DNA of 64,000 bases from Epiperipatus broadwayi. Taxonomy: Eukaryota; Onychophora; Udeonychophora; Euonychophora; Peripatidae. The first letter of the stretch is position 1. Each line of letters starts with the position of its first letter. The stretch spans positions 3,411,881 through 3,475,880 of the forward strand of contig JAQFVV010012489.1 of NCBI GenBank assembly GCA_028023455.1, in the 5' to 3' direction. A program made the position numbers and the translations under genes. The notes beneath the pieces were generated by a model, which saw only the letters and a program-made list of their open reading frames with translations, searched no databases and was not told the DNA's origin. Of the stretch, positions 25,985-37,094 are shown piece after piece.

Positions 25985-26217
25985 GTCACATATCACGACC
26001 TAATTTAACAAGCTTGTATTGCAAATGTTATCTAATGAACTTCGCAATGGCTCTTGACAAGATTTTCAGAATATCCTAGCATCTCACTAAGAAAGGGAGA
26101 AGTAGAAACTGGTCTGGCATTAGAAATATTCTGAAAAATCTATTAAGAGCTATTGGCAAGCTCATTAGATAACATTTGTAATACAAGCTTGTTAAATTAG
26201 GTCATGTGATATGTGAC
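25985..26217. mobile_element. Hammerhead-tipped palindrome
   Basis: The arms GTCACATATCACGACC... and ...GGTCATGTGATATGTGAC are reverse complements over about 95 bp, including ACAAGCTTGTATTGCAAATG and its partner. Between them is a hammerhead-like core (26087-26114) with CTAAGAA in place of CTGATGA and an intact GAAAC...GGTC. The left arm is the inverted tail of the same unit joined next to the ribozyme. The right tail matches the 16 kb and 26.45 kb units. Confidence 0.75.
26071..26130 (+). ncRNA. Degenerate type I hammerhead motif at palindrome tip
   Basis: GAAA at 26105-26108 is followed by stem III AC/GT with loop TG and cleavage triplet GTC ending at 26114. The core is CTAAGAA (26087-26093), with three changes, so it is probably inactive. 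AGAATAT/ATATTCT pairs outside. Confidence 0.5.
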
Positions 26218-26219
26218 AT

Positions 26220-26545
26220 TTTTTTGCAATTATATTTTTTGCTATTAAGGCTTTATTGCTAAAGCTGATAATATATGATGTATCTGAACATAGTTCAGTC
26301 CTATATGGCTATTTAAGTTAGATAGCTGGATTTGAAGAGTTATAGATGTTTGAAAATTTCAGAGTTTTTATTTAATAGTTAATTATTAGTTAAAGTGCTG
26401 GGCTTGGCCTAATATTTTAAATCTAACACTTGATTATCCTAGCACTCACTGAGGAAGCAAGAAGCAGAAATTGGTTTGGGGTTAGGAATATTCTGAAAAG
26501 CTTGTTAAGAGCTATTGGCAAGCTTATTGGATAGCATTCTTTAGT
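26220..26545 (+). mobile_element. Hammerhead-type unit in tandem with the palindrome
   Basis: It contains CTGAACATAGTTCAGTCCTATATGG and AGCTGGATTTGAA, homologous to the 415-bp units at 15.6-16.7 kb, then the hammerhead at 26437-26490, and the tail GAGCTATTGGCAAGCTTATT. Confidence 0.65.
26437..26491 (+). ncRNA. Type I hammerhead-like motif, core CUGAGGA
   Basis: The core CTGAGGA (26450-26456) differs from the consensus only at the least conserved position, and GAAA is at 26468-26471. Stem III is AT/GT (A-U, U-G) with loop TG, cleavage after GTT at 26477. Stem I pairs CTCA with TGGG, and TCCTA with TAGGA beyond. Stem II is reduced to GC/GC with flanking A-A, which is weak. Confidence 0.6.
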
Positions 26546-27946
26546 CAGTGAATATTAACAAAGAAGGGGTTAGAATAAAAAATATATGCATTTTTATAAA
26601 AGGGTTGAAGGATGCTATGAAAAAAATGATGTGCAAGACCAATATTGAATAGTTTAGACAATAGTTTTCAAAACTCAGAAACAAATTATAGAAGTACCAA
26701 GTGTCACAGTTATTAACTTTTTTTGAACAGAAGTGCTTCTATGATAAAGATTATTATTACATCTAATGTTTTAACATTTATATTATTCAAGTCAATATCC
26801 TGAAGATAATAAGAAAAATATCATAATGTTTTGAACTCAAGATATTTAACTTTTATTGCTGAACATATAATAAACTTATTCATAACTGTATATATTTTAG
26901 CAGTCATCATTTAGGCATATGATTCTTTAGTTATATAAAAATATAGAACAATGTTACATGTCTCAATAAATTTAATCTTTCAACTCGTTATAAACATTAT
27001 AACCTTTATTACTCAAATGACAATAGAGCATAAAAATATGTTATTTTCGCCTTGTATGAAAAGTCAAATATTAGTAAAAAGTCCTTTTATAATATTTTTA
27101 TTTATTCATTCAAAAATCCTTTACACATATACATATATGATAGATTAATTTGAACATTTAAGTTGGTATTATTTATTCTTAATTATTATCAAACAAATAG
27201 TAATTTATATATAAGAATGATTATTTATAAAATCAGCAACTGGAAATGTTAGATAAGTAAGTTTAGAAAATATTTTTATTTAAAAGAAATTCTTAATAGT
27301 ATCATTACAACGCTATCTTTTTGAGACAGACTCAGTATTTACCGGTATTTTCACTAAGACAGTCTTAAATGATTTTTTTTTTTTTTGTATTGATTAAAAA
27401 AGTTTCATTAATTCAATTTAAAAATTCTAACTTTAGAAAATTTATGTATTTCAATAAATTTAATAAATTTCTTTAAGCCAATTCCAAGTGCAAAACAGTG
27501 ATAATATATCTCCTTATATCACAGATACATATAAATGTCGTAGAAATCTGAAGAAAAAATTACATAATGTGATGCTTTATATATTTTTAAATTTTGACTA
27601 GCATGTTCGAAATTAACAAAATTTATAATTTTTAAATAAAAATTGATTTAATGTAAAAAAAAAATCACTTTAATTTATTTAAATCATTATTAAAAACATT
27701 GTCAGTCCATTTAAATAAATTATTATAATAAAGTTTTATTAAAATACGTTACAGAAGAGAAAAGAAAGAAAATAATAATACGACTAATTTTAGCATCACT
27801 GTTTAATTTTGTTAATAAAACATTTTCTTTTCTCAGCTAAATATTAATCCAGAAATCTTTTGTTGTTGAGTTTATTACTCTCATTACTATTCTAAACAAT
27901 GGTTAGTACTAAAATGTATTCAATACTTTACAAATTTATCATAGTT
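26546..27946. other. AT-rich non-coding stretch
   Basis: No gene is supported. Ends with the left target-site duplication of the element at 27947 (AAATTTATCATAGTT, 27932-27946). Confidence 0.5.
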
Positions 27947-30900
27947 TTTTTTTTTTTTATTTATTAAGGAAAAAAAACTGCCGAGTACTGGCATTTACAA
28001 GATTAAATATATTTGTTCATGTTATCATAGATTTCAACAAAGTTTTACAAATATTATTCTTAGAAAACTCTTTCACTTTGCACTTCTTGTTTCGATTGAG
28101 TATCTCAATTTTATTTTACAGGATAACTTCTTAGGGGACACTTAGACTAACATTTCATCTGCTTCATTATAGAACATTGTCTGTAGATTAATAACATCAT
28201 CTTTTGTGGATTGTCCAAGCTCGTCCACAATTTTACTTTCGGGTTGCACTGGTTGTTTGGGAGTTTGAATTGACATATTCTTTAGGTTGACACTTTTTTG
28301 TTTCCATGACATCATCTGTGTGAATTTTCTACTTCCTTCATCATCACTGTCTTCCATGTTTGACCAATCCTTCATTTCATTCCTATACCTTATTCTTTGA
28401 TTTTTTTCAATCTGATCCTGGGTCATTTTCAGATAATAAACAACTTTGACTAGCCTGCCAGCTATTTCAGGCTTACTTTTAAATTCAATATTGCTCCATA
28501 ATTCATCTGAAATTTCTTTCATTTTTTCACTTAGAGTACAGTCATGCCCCAAGCTTCGAAAGCATTCTCCTTTTGACTTTATATAACATTCATACGATTT
28601 GAGCTTTGATGAGAGTGGCAAGCTCTTTTTCACCCAACCACAGTCAGAAGATGCCAAGGCATTATCTTTTGCATTTATTGATTTAACTCCCATCCTGTTA
28701 GCCAGTTTTGACTCAGCCAATCTAGTATTCTTTCTACCCTTGTTTCTTATCAACTTTGCAGTGTCAAACCCAGTCTTTTTTCCTTGTTTGCCGCTGAAAT
28801 CAATATTAAACTCTACAATGCTACTCTCATCAGTCTGTGAGCCAGACTATTCCTGATTCTTTCTTTTGGTTCTAAAGATTTGAAACCTCTTTTCTATTTG
28901 AATTGATTCATTAATAGCCAATTCAGAATCGATGGTCTCCTCTGCATTGTCCAACTGATAGCTCTCCAGTAACATGTCCACTGACCTGTTCTTCTCTTCC
29001 ATTGTATCTACAGTGCTACATTGTGGTATCACTAGAGCTGCTTTCAAACCACTTTCTTCCATAGATACTTTCTGTCTGGCCTTTTTCAATTCCTTTTTGT
29101 GAACTTGTCTGTTGACCCATCAATTGTGTCTTCTCAGATCTTAAATCACATGTACCCTCCAATAACAGTTCCTGAGGTTCAATCTCTGTTGGCTGATTCA
29201 CTGACCAAGAGACAGTGCCTAATGATGTGCACTTGTGGTACCTATTATTGTTTTTGTCACATCTTTGACATTTTCTTGTAGGACAGGACTTAACTAGATG
29301 AGTCCGATCTCCATATCTGTAACATTGTGGTTACACACCACATATTGCTACATATATTGGACATCTGGTTGGTTGGATGACGGTTCTATTCTATCTCTTC
29401 TCTCCATTAAATATCTAAAACTTACTACTGTTCCAAATTGTGTCAGTAGTCTTTGCAAATCTTTTTGCACAAATCCTACATAGCAATTGCAGATCACTCC
29501 TGATACCATCCTTGGTATATTTGTATCAATTTTCATTAGATATTTGTGATCTAAGTATATCTGAATGCTTTTGAATTGCTCCTTTATTAGCACCTTTTCA
29601 AACTCAACAATCACGTATCTTTTATTGGGGTGGTAATACACCTTCCTTATTGAATCACTGATTTTCAAGTTTTTAATTAACGCAAACAATTCACTCATTG
29701 GAATATAAACAGTTCACATTTTCTATTAGTCGTACTCAGAATCAATGTGTTCTCATTGTAGAAGTTAGAGAATGAACCCAAAAATATGGGAGGAATCCTA
29801 GCATTAAACTTGTCATTAGTAATCTGATATTCTTCTGGATTTAAGTCATCATTGTCATTAATTGGATCTATGCTGCCTAAGTTGGCATCATTGTGATTTA
29901 ATTTTTGCTCAAGCTCAACACTAGAGAAAAACATAGATTGATCTATTTTTCTGTAATTGTCTTTATTTATCATTGTACTTTGGCTGTTGACTATTTGATT
30001 TAACCTTCTTTCTTGATTTATACCACTTGTATTAAGTTTCAAGCATCCAGCATATGATATATCTTTAACAATGTTACTATCATTTGTTCTTTGATTTTTG
30101 AGACTAATATTATTGAAATTTAACAGAGGAAATTCAGAGTTTAATTGATTCTCATTCATTGGAAGTGCACTCGGAGTACTAGGCCATTTAGTATAATCAT
30201 GAGAATTTTTAAAAATTATTGTGATCCTGTTGATAATTGGAATTTAATTGAAAATTTCTTTTCTGAAATTCACACATACTCTTAGCATCTTGAAATATTG
30301 CTACACTACTTGTTCTTTGTTGGTTTGGTCTTGAAAAATTATTCTCTGATTTATTTTGATTCAAACCCTCTTCGTTACAATATTTTTCTGCCACTTCCTG
30401 CATATCACCCTCCTTATTATAATATTTTTCCAATTATTTAATTTTAACTATTAATGAAGAAAATTTACTTTGAAATTCTTTGTTTTCTGATATATTCTTA
30501 TTATTTTAAGAGGAATCTGGTATTTTCTTTTTTACCAATCTAGTTTTAGATCCATTTTTAATTTCTTTGATTCTTTCATTTACATTTTTTTTCATAATCT
30601 TTTGTTACTATAGAACCACATTTTTAAATTTGCTGTATCACCAGAGTTTGAAGTATTTTTTTATTATGATTTTTAGACTTTTTTTGATCTATTGCAACAT
30701 CGGTTGACTTTCTTTTGTATATAATTCTTTGATTTTGTTATGGTTTTCTCAATTTTAGGATCAATTTTTTTGACATTTAATGTAAGCTTACTTAAACCCA
30801 CCTCAGGGTTATCAGTACTTACAGAATCCATCTTGATTTAATGGACAAACTTGTCCTTATTAAAATACCTGCTTAATTATAGTAAAAAGTCTCTAATTTC

Positions 30901-31043
30901 ATCTAGTAATTTAGAAAAAGTTCTAACTTTTATTTTCCCTTTGATGAACTTAAACTCTTCTTCCATTCAAGACACTTTTTCCACAGTTTCTGAACACTCG
31001 ATTTTTACCATTTATTTCCCGACTACACCACCTGATCGATTGG
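27947..31043 (-). mobile_element. ORF1-only (HAL1-like) non-LTR retrotransposon
   Basis: On the minus strand the element runs from about 31043 to an A tail at 27947-27960. It is bounded by a perfect 15-nt direct repeat (AAATTTATCATAGTT at 27932-27946 and 31044-31058). It has a 5' leader of about 210 bp, a decayed ORF1 (30831 to 28142), and a 3' untranslated part of about 180 bp with a TGCC-AGTACT-CGGCA hairpin and TTAATAAAT before the A tail. No endonuclease or reverse transcriptase region is present between intact target-site duplications, so it was inserted as an ORF1-only copy, as HAL1 elements are in mammals, or from an internally deleted RNA. It would have needed another element's reverse transcriptase. 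Confidence 0.8.
28142..30831 (-). pseudogene. Decayed ORF1 (gag-like) of a non-LTR element
   Basis: The frame opens with a Met at 30831-30829, followed by a Lys-rich segment, then has several stops and frame changes. A SYAGCLKL-type segment near 30055 precedes an RNA-recognition-like block (VYYHPNKRYVIVEFEKV, about 29640-29585). Next is a region with Cys, Tyr, His and Cys in zinc-knuckle spacing (about 29320-29215), where one expected Cys is Tyr. A Lys/Ser-rich C-terminal region of about 200 residues (28753-28142) is the longest open part and ends ADEMLV. At about 890 codon equivalents it is long for an ORF1. The function of the family is nucleic-acid binding and RNP formation. The C-terminal part is not recognised. 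Confidence 0.75.
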
Positions 31044-31058
31044 AAATTTATCATAGTT

Positions 31059-31380
31059 GTTATCCATTATTATTATTTTTATTAAACATTATTGACTCTT
31101 TCCATGATAAAGATCTTTTCAAATCTAATTTAGTTTCTCTAATCCATGGCCTCTCTTCTCAACTTCACATTGACAAATTTTATTACTTCATCTATTTATT
31201 TCATATATAGTCAGATTTTATTGTCTATGAAAATCTTTTGGGATCTGGCTTAAGATTTCTATTATCCATCTACTAATAACTCTTTTAAGGATAGGTCTCT
31301 CTCAGCTTTATTTCATTGTTTTCAATGTTAAATGATGTTAAGGCTGCTCAGTCATTTGTTATCTTAACTGCTTCACTTTT
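31059..31380. other. Flank of the ORF1-only element
   Basis: Part of a 119-codon plus-strand frame (30851-31210) crosses the element boundary at 31043, so it is chance. Nothing else is seen. Confidence 0.45.
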
Positions 31381-31480
31381 CATATGTCAAAGCATCAGCC
31401 TGGAAGCAAACCTGCAGCAATTGTCTGCAAGCAGTTGCTTGCAAAACAGCTGTGCTGACCTCTTGACTACCAATACTTGC
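31381..31480 (-). mobile_element. tRNA-derived SINE, copy 2
   Basis: Same family as 11558-11657, more diverged. On the plus strand it reads CATATGTCAAAGCATCAGCC..., with GCTTGCAAAACAGCTGTGCTGACCTCTTGACTA, the reverse of the head region. Possible short flanking repeat TGCTTC. Confidence 0.7.
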
Positions 31481-33243
31481 TTCTTATCATATGAAACATA
31501 CATATTTTGTATTTTAGTGAATGGTCTGTAGTTTCTATACTGATCTTCTGTTTGCACAATTTGCTGCAAAATATTTAAATATTATTAAAATAGTAAATAA
31601 TAAATTTTGCATTTAAACATTGATGGTCTTCATAGCAAAAAAAATGAAATACATATATAAGTGGAACAAGGCCTTGTAGTGCAATGAGAGATAATAAAGA
31701 ATGCACTTACACAATGATGACTTAGGTTTGAATCAATGTCATATAAACTTGGAAAGCTTTGATTTTCTTTTAATGAAATAACTTATAGTCAAACATTCAA
31801 GATCCTTTAGTAAACAGATTTCTAGGTGTTATCAAATAAAGAATAAAAAGTAACTCAAACCCTTACCACCTAGAACTTGGTAAGATTAATGAGACATTTT
31901 ACTGCCTTCACTTTTCTTATATATAAGGCTGTTAAAGAAGTCTTCACTTGCAGGATTGATTGATTGTGTGTACAAATATAATTTAACAAGTAAAATGTAC
32001 TTGTATTACATGAATCTACATTGAATGTATCGATGTGAACAAGTTATTACAGTTTATATTTTATTATCCAGTTTTTTATTTATCACCTCAAGCAAATGAT
32101 CATATGATAAAAAAATAAATCAATTTAAAAATTCAACTACTTATTATTGTTTTATAATGTAAATCAAAACAAATGAAAGTTCATGATATAGAAGTAAAAC
32201 ATAAATGGTAGATAAAATTGTGTTAAGAATAAAATAAATGAGAAAATGTTTTTTTTTTTTAGATTTGAAAATTAATTGTAAATAATCACTAAATAATGTC
32301 AAACCAAGAGTATTTTCTTGTACTATATACAATATATAATATATGGTTTTGTCAAAAATTAAATATTGTTTTTTCTAGAAAATTACTTTTTTGTCTCTTT
32401 CCTGTGATTAATTATTTTACAGTCATTGTTATATGTCTCTTATATCATAAAAATGTCTACTTTCAGTAACTTTAGAATTAGGATTGTGTATTTATATAAC
32501 TATTTCCATTCTTTAACTGCATGCATAAAAGCTTTGATTTAAACCTTTTGCTTATTATTGAATATTTGATGTGTATTGACTAAAACATTAATATGCTTTC
32601 AGGCAAAAAATATATGAATCTATTATATGTTGATTATAGCCCAATCTATAATTAGAAAATATATTGACATGCATGAAATTTACGTGTAAGTTCCACTGCA
32701 TCAACAATAAAATAATTAAGATATTAGAAATATAGATGAATAAAATTAATTTAAAATTAATGATAATTCAGTTAAGCATATTATTTTTAAATTTATAAAA
32801 GATTATTCCTTTTTTAAAAAAGATTGAAATAATGAGTTTAATTTTTTAAATAATTAATAATTATAATTTAAGAAATACTTATTACTTAGAGACTTATAAA
32901 TATTTTTTTTTAATAATTAAAATCATTTCAAATCAATTTCCATTAATCTTGAAATATTTCATTAAAAATCATAATTCATTTTAAAAATCCCGGCAATCAC
33001 ATATATATTATTTAGTCATTATATTATAACAATGCGAAAGACTGATTAAAGTTTATAATTGATTTTAAATATTAATGTGCTAGCATACATTCTATTAAAG
33101 AGATAGCAAAGATTGACAAAATATTTCTATTAAGTTTAATCTTCAATTATAGAATTCTAACATCATGTGCACAGTATTAAGCAAAGAGTTTAACAAGACA
33201 TTCATATATATATATATATATATTATTAATTTATAAGGTTATT

Positions 33244-33279
<36 letters not shown>

Positions 33280-33421
33280 TAACCTTATAAATGAATAATG
33301 TCTATTAATTAGTGCTAAGAATAGAAAATTTAAGAAGCACTATAATGAACTCCAATATGTATCTTATAATTCATAAATTTGTCTTACAAAATTTATTTTA
33401 GTAAACTTTCAAATAATGAAC
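31481..33421. other. AT-rich non-coding stretch with TA palindrome
   Basis: Mostly AT-rich and unrecognised. At 33205-33300 a TA array is flanked by inverted AAGGTTATTAA and TTAATAACCTT, a small cruciform-type structure. No coding region. Confidence 0.5.
33205..33300. repeat. TA array inside an inverted repeat
   Basis: TA runs at about 33209-33225 and 33248-33275. TTATAAGGTTATTAA (before the second array) is the reverse complement of TTAATAACCTTATAA (after it), so the second array sits in a hairpin loop. Confidence 0.8.
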
Positions 33422-33706
33422 TGATCATCATCACCTATTGACCCATTATTGTCAATGGATGTGTGTTATCTATATGGATAACTATTGGTCCATGGTGACA
33501 AATGCCTAATCTGATCAAGATAGGATAGAATCTAAACTAATCCATTTCTCAAAGACAAAGTAAGATATGACCCTTCCACTTGGCTAAATTTAGACCTGAA
33601 TAATATAATCATTCAATTGTATTAGTGGATATGTTCAACACTTTCTAGTTTCATCAGGTTCAGTGGTGATTTCATCAGCAAGTCCATTATCTTTATTTGT
33701 ACATCA
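33422..33706 (-). repeat. 3' LTR of the Ty3/gypsy element
   Basis: About 285 bp, matching 35892-36585 in CTATTGGTCCATGGTGACAA..., TCTGATCAAGA and the ends. It lacks the fold-back insertion found in the other LTR. Confidence 0.75.
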
Positions 33707-33969
33707 GAAAACTTTTAATTCTGAAGATGATGGTGACTCAACAATGTTATATGATAATTTTTTCACTGATGTCTGATAATTCTCTACTGATGGCTAATGA
33801 CTCTTCATTGGGTGTCTGATTCATCTTAACTGGTTGCTGGGGAATAATTCAGCCTTAGTGGGTTTCTGTGACTGTGACATTTCTGCCAATCAACTCTTTA
33901 AATCACCATTGTGTTTGATCTTTTTAATTTTGATCACACTTTCTCAAATCTACTTGGTTCTTATCTTTA

Positions 33970-34355
33970 CATATGGTGCAATACTTGAGCACATCCACTT
34001 TTTTGCACTTTTACTTTTATGACTAATTTTAAAATCAAACCTAGTACTTCTGGATCATTCCTTTGTGGATTTATTTTAGTGAATTGGTTCAGTTTAATCA
34101 CTGCAAAGCCTAATAACCTGTTGTGTCCTAATAAATTATTCTGCTTACTAAAATACCCAACCAGAATCAAATATATAGTTTTATTAAGTAGAGTAATTTT
34201 AACTGTTTCCCAAGAGTGATATTTTATTGCCTAGATGGTTAATAATTGTTTTGATACTAGGATGAAGCTGATGTTTATTTTTTTTAGTGATGATATCCCA
34301 TGTCTTTTTTGACACAATGCACACTGCAGAGTCAGTGTCCTATTCCATTGTTACT
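33970..34355 (-). pseudogene. Retropepsin-like protease relic
   Basis: On the minus strand a segment beginning with an active-site-like DTDSAV (usual family form DTGS or DTGA) is followed by KKTWDIITKK and LGNKISLLG. About 60 residues later comes NNLLGHNRLLGF, like the LLGRNWL near the end of gypsy-type proteases. A stop precedes DTDS and at least one frame change is present. The Gly to Asp change in the active-site motif would disable it. Confidence 0.7.
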
Positions 34356-34469
34356 TGTGTATCATTAATAAAAAAAATTGTGTTTAAAAACAGTCAATAC
34401 CTTCTATCTTATTTATACAAACATTTAATTTATTTAATGTTAAATTGTCTTTTTGCATTTTGGAGTGCA

Positions 34470-35060
34470 TTTGTCTATTCTGCCATGGGCAAATTATTGT
34501 TTTCTTTTAAAACAAGCAGCATCTGTACAACATGCTTGCAATATCTGCACACTATACATGAACATTTGATGTGTGTGTATTTTGATTGGTCACATCTATA
34601 ACAATATTTTTTACTTATTATTACTAATTTATTCAGGGAATTTTTAATTGTCAACTTGTTATTTATTTGACTCAGTTTACTGATCAACAATTTTAATGTT
34701 GCAATCTATTTTCTTCAATGGATTTTCTTGACTCACTATTGACACTGCTAGATTCATTTGGGTGCAACTAAATCAAAATTGATATCAGAGTCTATTAAGA
34801 GTTTAATTTGTGCTACCTCATTTCACAAATAAACTGATCTCTTAGAGCTTCCTTGAGGAAAACTTTAAAATTGCATTTTACACCTAGTTTCCAGACGTTA
34901 ACAGCAAAATCTCTAGCTTCATTTTCCTCTTTTTGGATACAGATATTGAAATGATAGCTATGCATTGTTGCTAAAGGTGTTTACCAGGAACAGCATGTTA
35001 ATATAAAGAATGCTTTGTCAAAATGAAGATCAGTCACAAGCACAGGGGCAGCCTGTGTTT
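34470..35060 (-). pseudogene. Ty3/gypsy gag relic
   Basis: The minus strand encodes a capsid-type segment with FAVNVWKLG and ALRDQFICEMR (about 34905-34825), where ALRDxFxCG is a hallmark of gypsy Gag. After a stop and a frame change comes a nucleocapsid-like region, CYRCDQSKYTHIKC and CRYC (about 34605-34550). The CX2C and H/C spacing fits a decayed zinc knuckle. It is broken by stops and was a gag precursor. Confidence 0.75.
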
Positions 35061-35399
35061 GATGTGTCAAACCCAATGACCAAAACAAGAATAGCTAATT
35101 TTAACTGGGGCTTTTTGATTTTATTAGTCTGCATATAGAAATATATTCAATTCTTGTAGGATGGTCATTTTTCATGGTAAAATTGACATGCTAATAATGT
35201 TAGTTATCAATATCCCATAATAACTGCATTAAACTGCTGGTGTATATATGTATAATTTCATAATTACAGACTTGTAAATATGATTATAATATTTATTAAT
35301 AACAAATATAAGCATTGCTATTTATAATGTACATGTAATCTTATATGTTTACCAAATACTGTTGGCTTAGTATGATATTTTATATTGTGTGACATAAGA

Positions 35400-35750
35400 A
35401 AGAAAAAACTTCAGGTGTATATTTATGTTTACCTACACTTTCAGCTGCATTGTAATAGTCTTTCTTGTGGATTAGTTATAATAACCCTATCAGTTGTACA
35501 GTGACATCTTTCCTTGTATCATATTTATGTCTACCAGCTTCTAGTTTTAGAGGAAATTTACTTCACTGCTAGCCATATAGTGAACAAGAAGTATATTGTC
35601 TTTCAGATTTCCTTATAAGTTTACATCCTACTTCCAGCTGTACCATGACAGATTGCTTTGTGATTAGATATGGTGACACATCTATCTGTTCTGTGACACC
35701 TTGCCTAGTGTCTGATTTACATTCTAATAGATTCCAGTTATGTATGTGGA
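35400..35750. repeat. 192-bp imperfect tandem duplication in the gypsy leader
   Basis: The segment from GTTTACCTACACTTTCAGCTG (35427) recurs as GTTTACATCCTACTTCCAGCTG (35619), with matching blocks GATTAG, TGTACAGTGACA / CTGTGACA and CTTGxxTAxTGTCTxAT following. Tandem repeats in leaders of LTR elements are common. Confidence 0.6.
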
Positions 35751-35891
35751 CTTTTGTCTCATTGTGTTAATCATGTAAAAACAACCAGCACACTGCTGTT
35801 TAGCTTTGACAGTTGTTGTCTGACCTTACCCCCAAATAGGCTGAATATTTATGGCCAATTCCTCATTCATGCTAATTGCAATTAGATTCAG

Positions 35892-35958
35892 TGAGCATCA
35901 TTGCCTATTGATCCATTATTACAATTTGATCTGGATATATGTTTATATATATATATAA

Positions 35959-35992
<34 letters not shown>

Positions 35993-36328
35993 AATACTTA
36001 AATATATTCCAAACAATGGTAAACAATTTATAATATAATATAAATAAAAACTCATAAAGAAATATTTTCAATTATATTCATAATCATTATCAAGTCAACT
36101 TTCAAAATGGAATCATCTATAATTCAATTTTGAAAGTTGAGTTGATAATGATTATGAATATAATTGAAAATATTTATTTATGAGTTTTTATTTATATTAT
36201 ATTATAAATTGTTTAACGTTGTTTGGAATATATTTGTTTCATAATTGTATTATTAATATTAGTGGACATTTTATTTTGTTTTAATATATATATATATATA
36301 TATATATAAATACAATGATAAAACATTA

Positions 36329-36367
<39 letters not shown>

Positions 36368-36585
36368 TAATAGTCCATGACAATTAATGCTCAATTTGAT
36401 CAAAATACGATGGGATCTGGATTAGTCAATTATTTGAAGGCAAGAAATAAAGATGAAAAAACTTCCATCACAGATCAGATATTGTTAAATAAAAATCACA
36501 ACCATCTTATAATTGTGAGCTTCATAATAAATTATAGTTCAAAAGATATACTAATAGTGTAATAATTATATTCATCATTACATCA
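35892..36585 (-). repeat. 5' LTR of the Ty3/gypsy element, disrupted
   Basis: Homologous to 33422-33706. The extra length is a fold-back element (35991-36240) and TA arrays at 35942-35990, 36284-36309 and 36331-36364. The LTR insertion is therefore older than the fold-back insertion. Confidence 0.7.
35991..36240. mobile_element. Fold-back element, copy 2
   Basis: Closely similar to 25251-25500, with arms AAATATATTCCAAACAATGG... and ...GTTTGGAATATATTTG. It sits inside the gypsy 5' LTR and next to TA arrays, so TA is a plausible target. Confidence 0.8.
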
Positions 36586-37009
36586 GAAATCATAAATTTA
36601 TATCAGTATTATCATAGCAAGCAATTAAATTTATATCAATATCATCATAACAAACAAGTAATAAAATTGTAGAGCAAAATGCATTTCCAAGTGTACTATA
36701 TTTAAAACAATATTATAACATTAAACAAGAAAGATGACAATATTTCATTTCACTTTAAAATTTCCATTAAATATATTGTTTAATAATATACATTTATAAC
36801 TGTTATGTTTTAAATAAATTCTAAGCTATGGTAATAATAGTATCTAGTTATAATTACTATATTATAGTGGACATTTATTGTGGCACTAAAGTCGATGCTG
36901 TAACAAGATCTTGCTAATCATTAACCATGATTTTGTCATATATTTAGGGGATTTGTGGCCTAAGCTTGTAAAAGTATATTTTGTCAATATATTATACTTC
37001 CATCTTGAA

Positions 37010-37010
<1 letters not shown>
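36586..37010. other. AT-rich non-coding stretch
   Basis: Nothing recognised. Confidence 0.5.

Positions 37011-37092
<82 letters not shown>
37011..37092. repeat. (TA)n microsatellite, about 41 units
   Basis: An uninterrupted TA array. Confidence 0.98.

Positions 37093-37094
<2 letters not shown>

Larger units (their letters stand above)
33422..36585 (-). mobile_element. Ty3/gypsy LTR retrotransposon, internally deleted
   Basis: On the minus strand the order is 5' LTR (36585-35892), leader with a tandem repeat, gag relic, protease relic, a short segment that may be the integrase C-terminal end, and 3' LTR (33706-33422). Reverse transcriptase, RNase H and most of integrase are missing. The LTRs share a start at TGATGTA and an end at GATGATCA or GATGCTCA. 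The 5' LTR is enlarged by a fold-back insertion and TA arrays. I found no convincing 5-bp duplication. The element is dead and depends on others if it ever moved in this form. Confidence 0.8.

Noticed and set aside
30851-31210. 119-codon plus-strand frame
   Set aside because: It crosses the boundary of the minus-strand non-LTR insertion and lies opposite its leader, so it is not a conserved unit.
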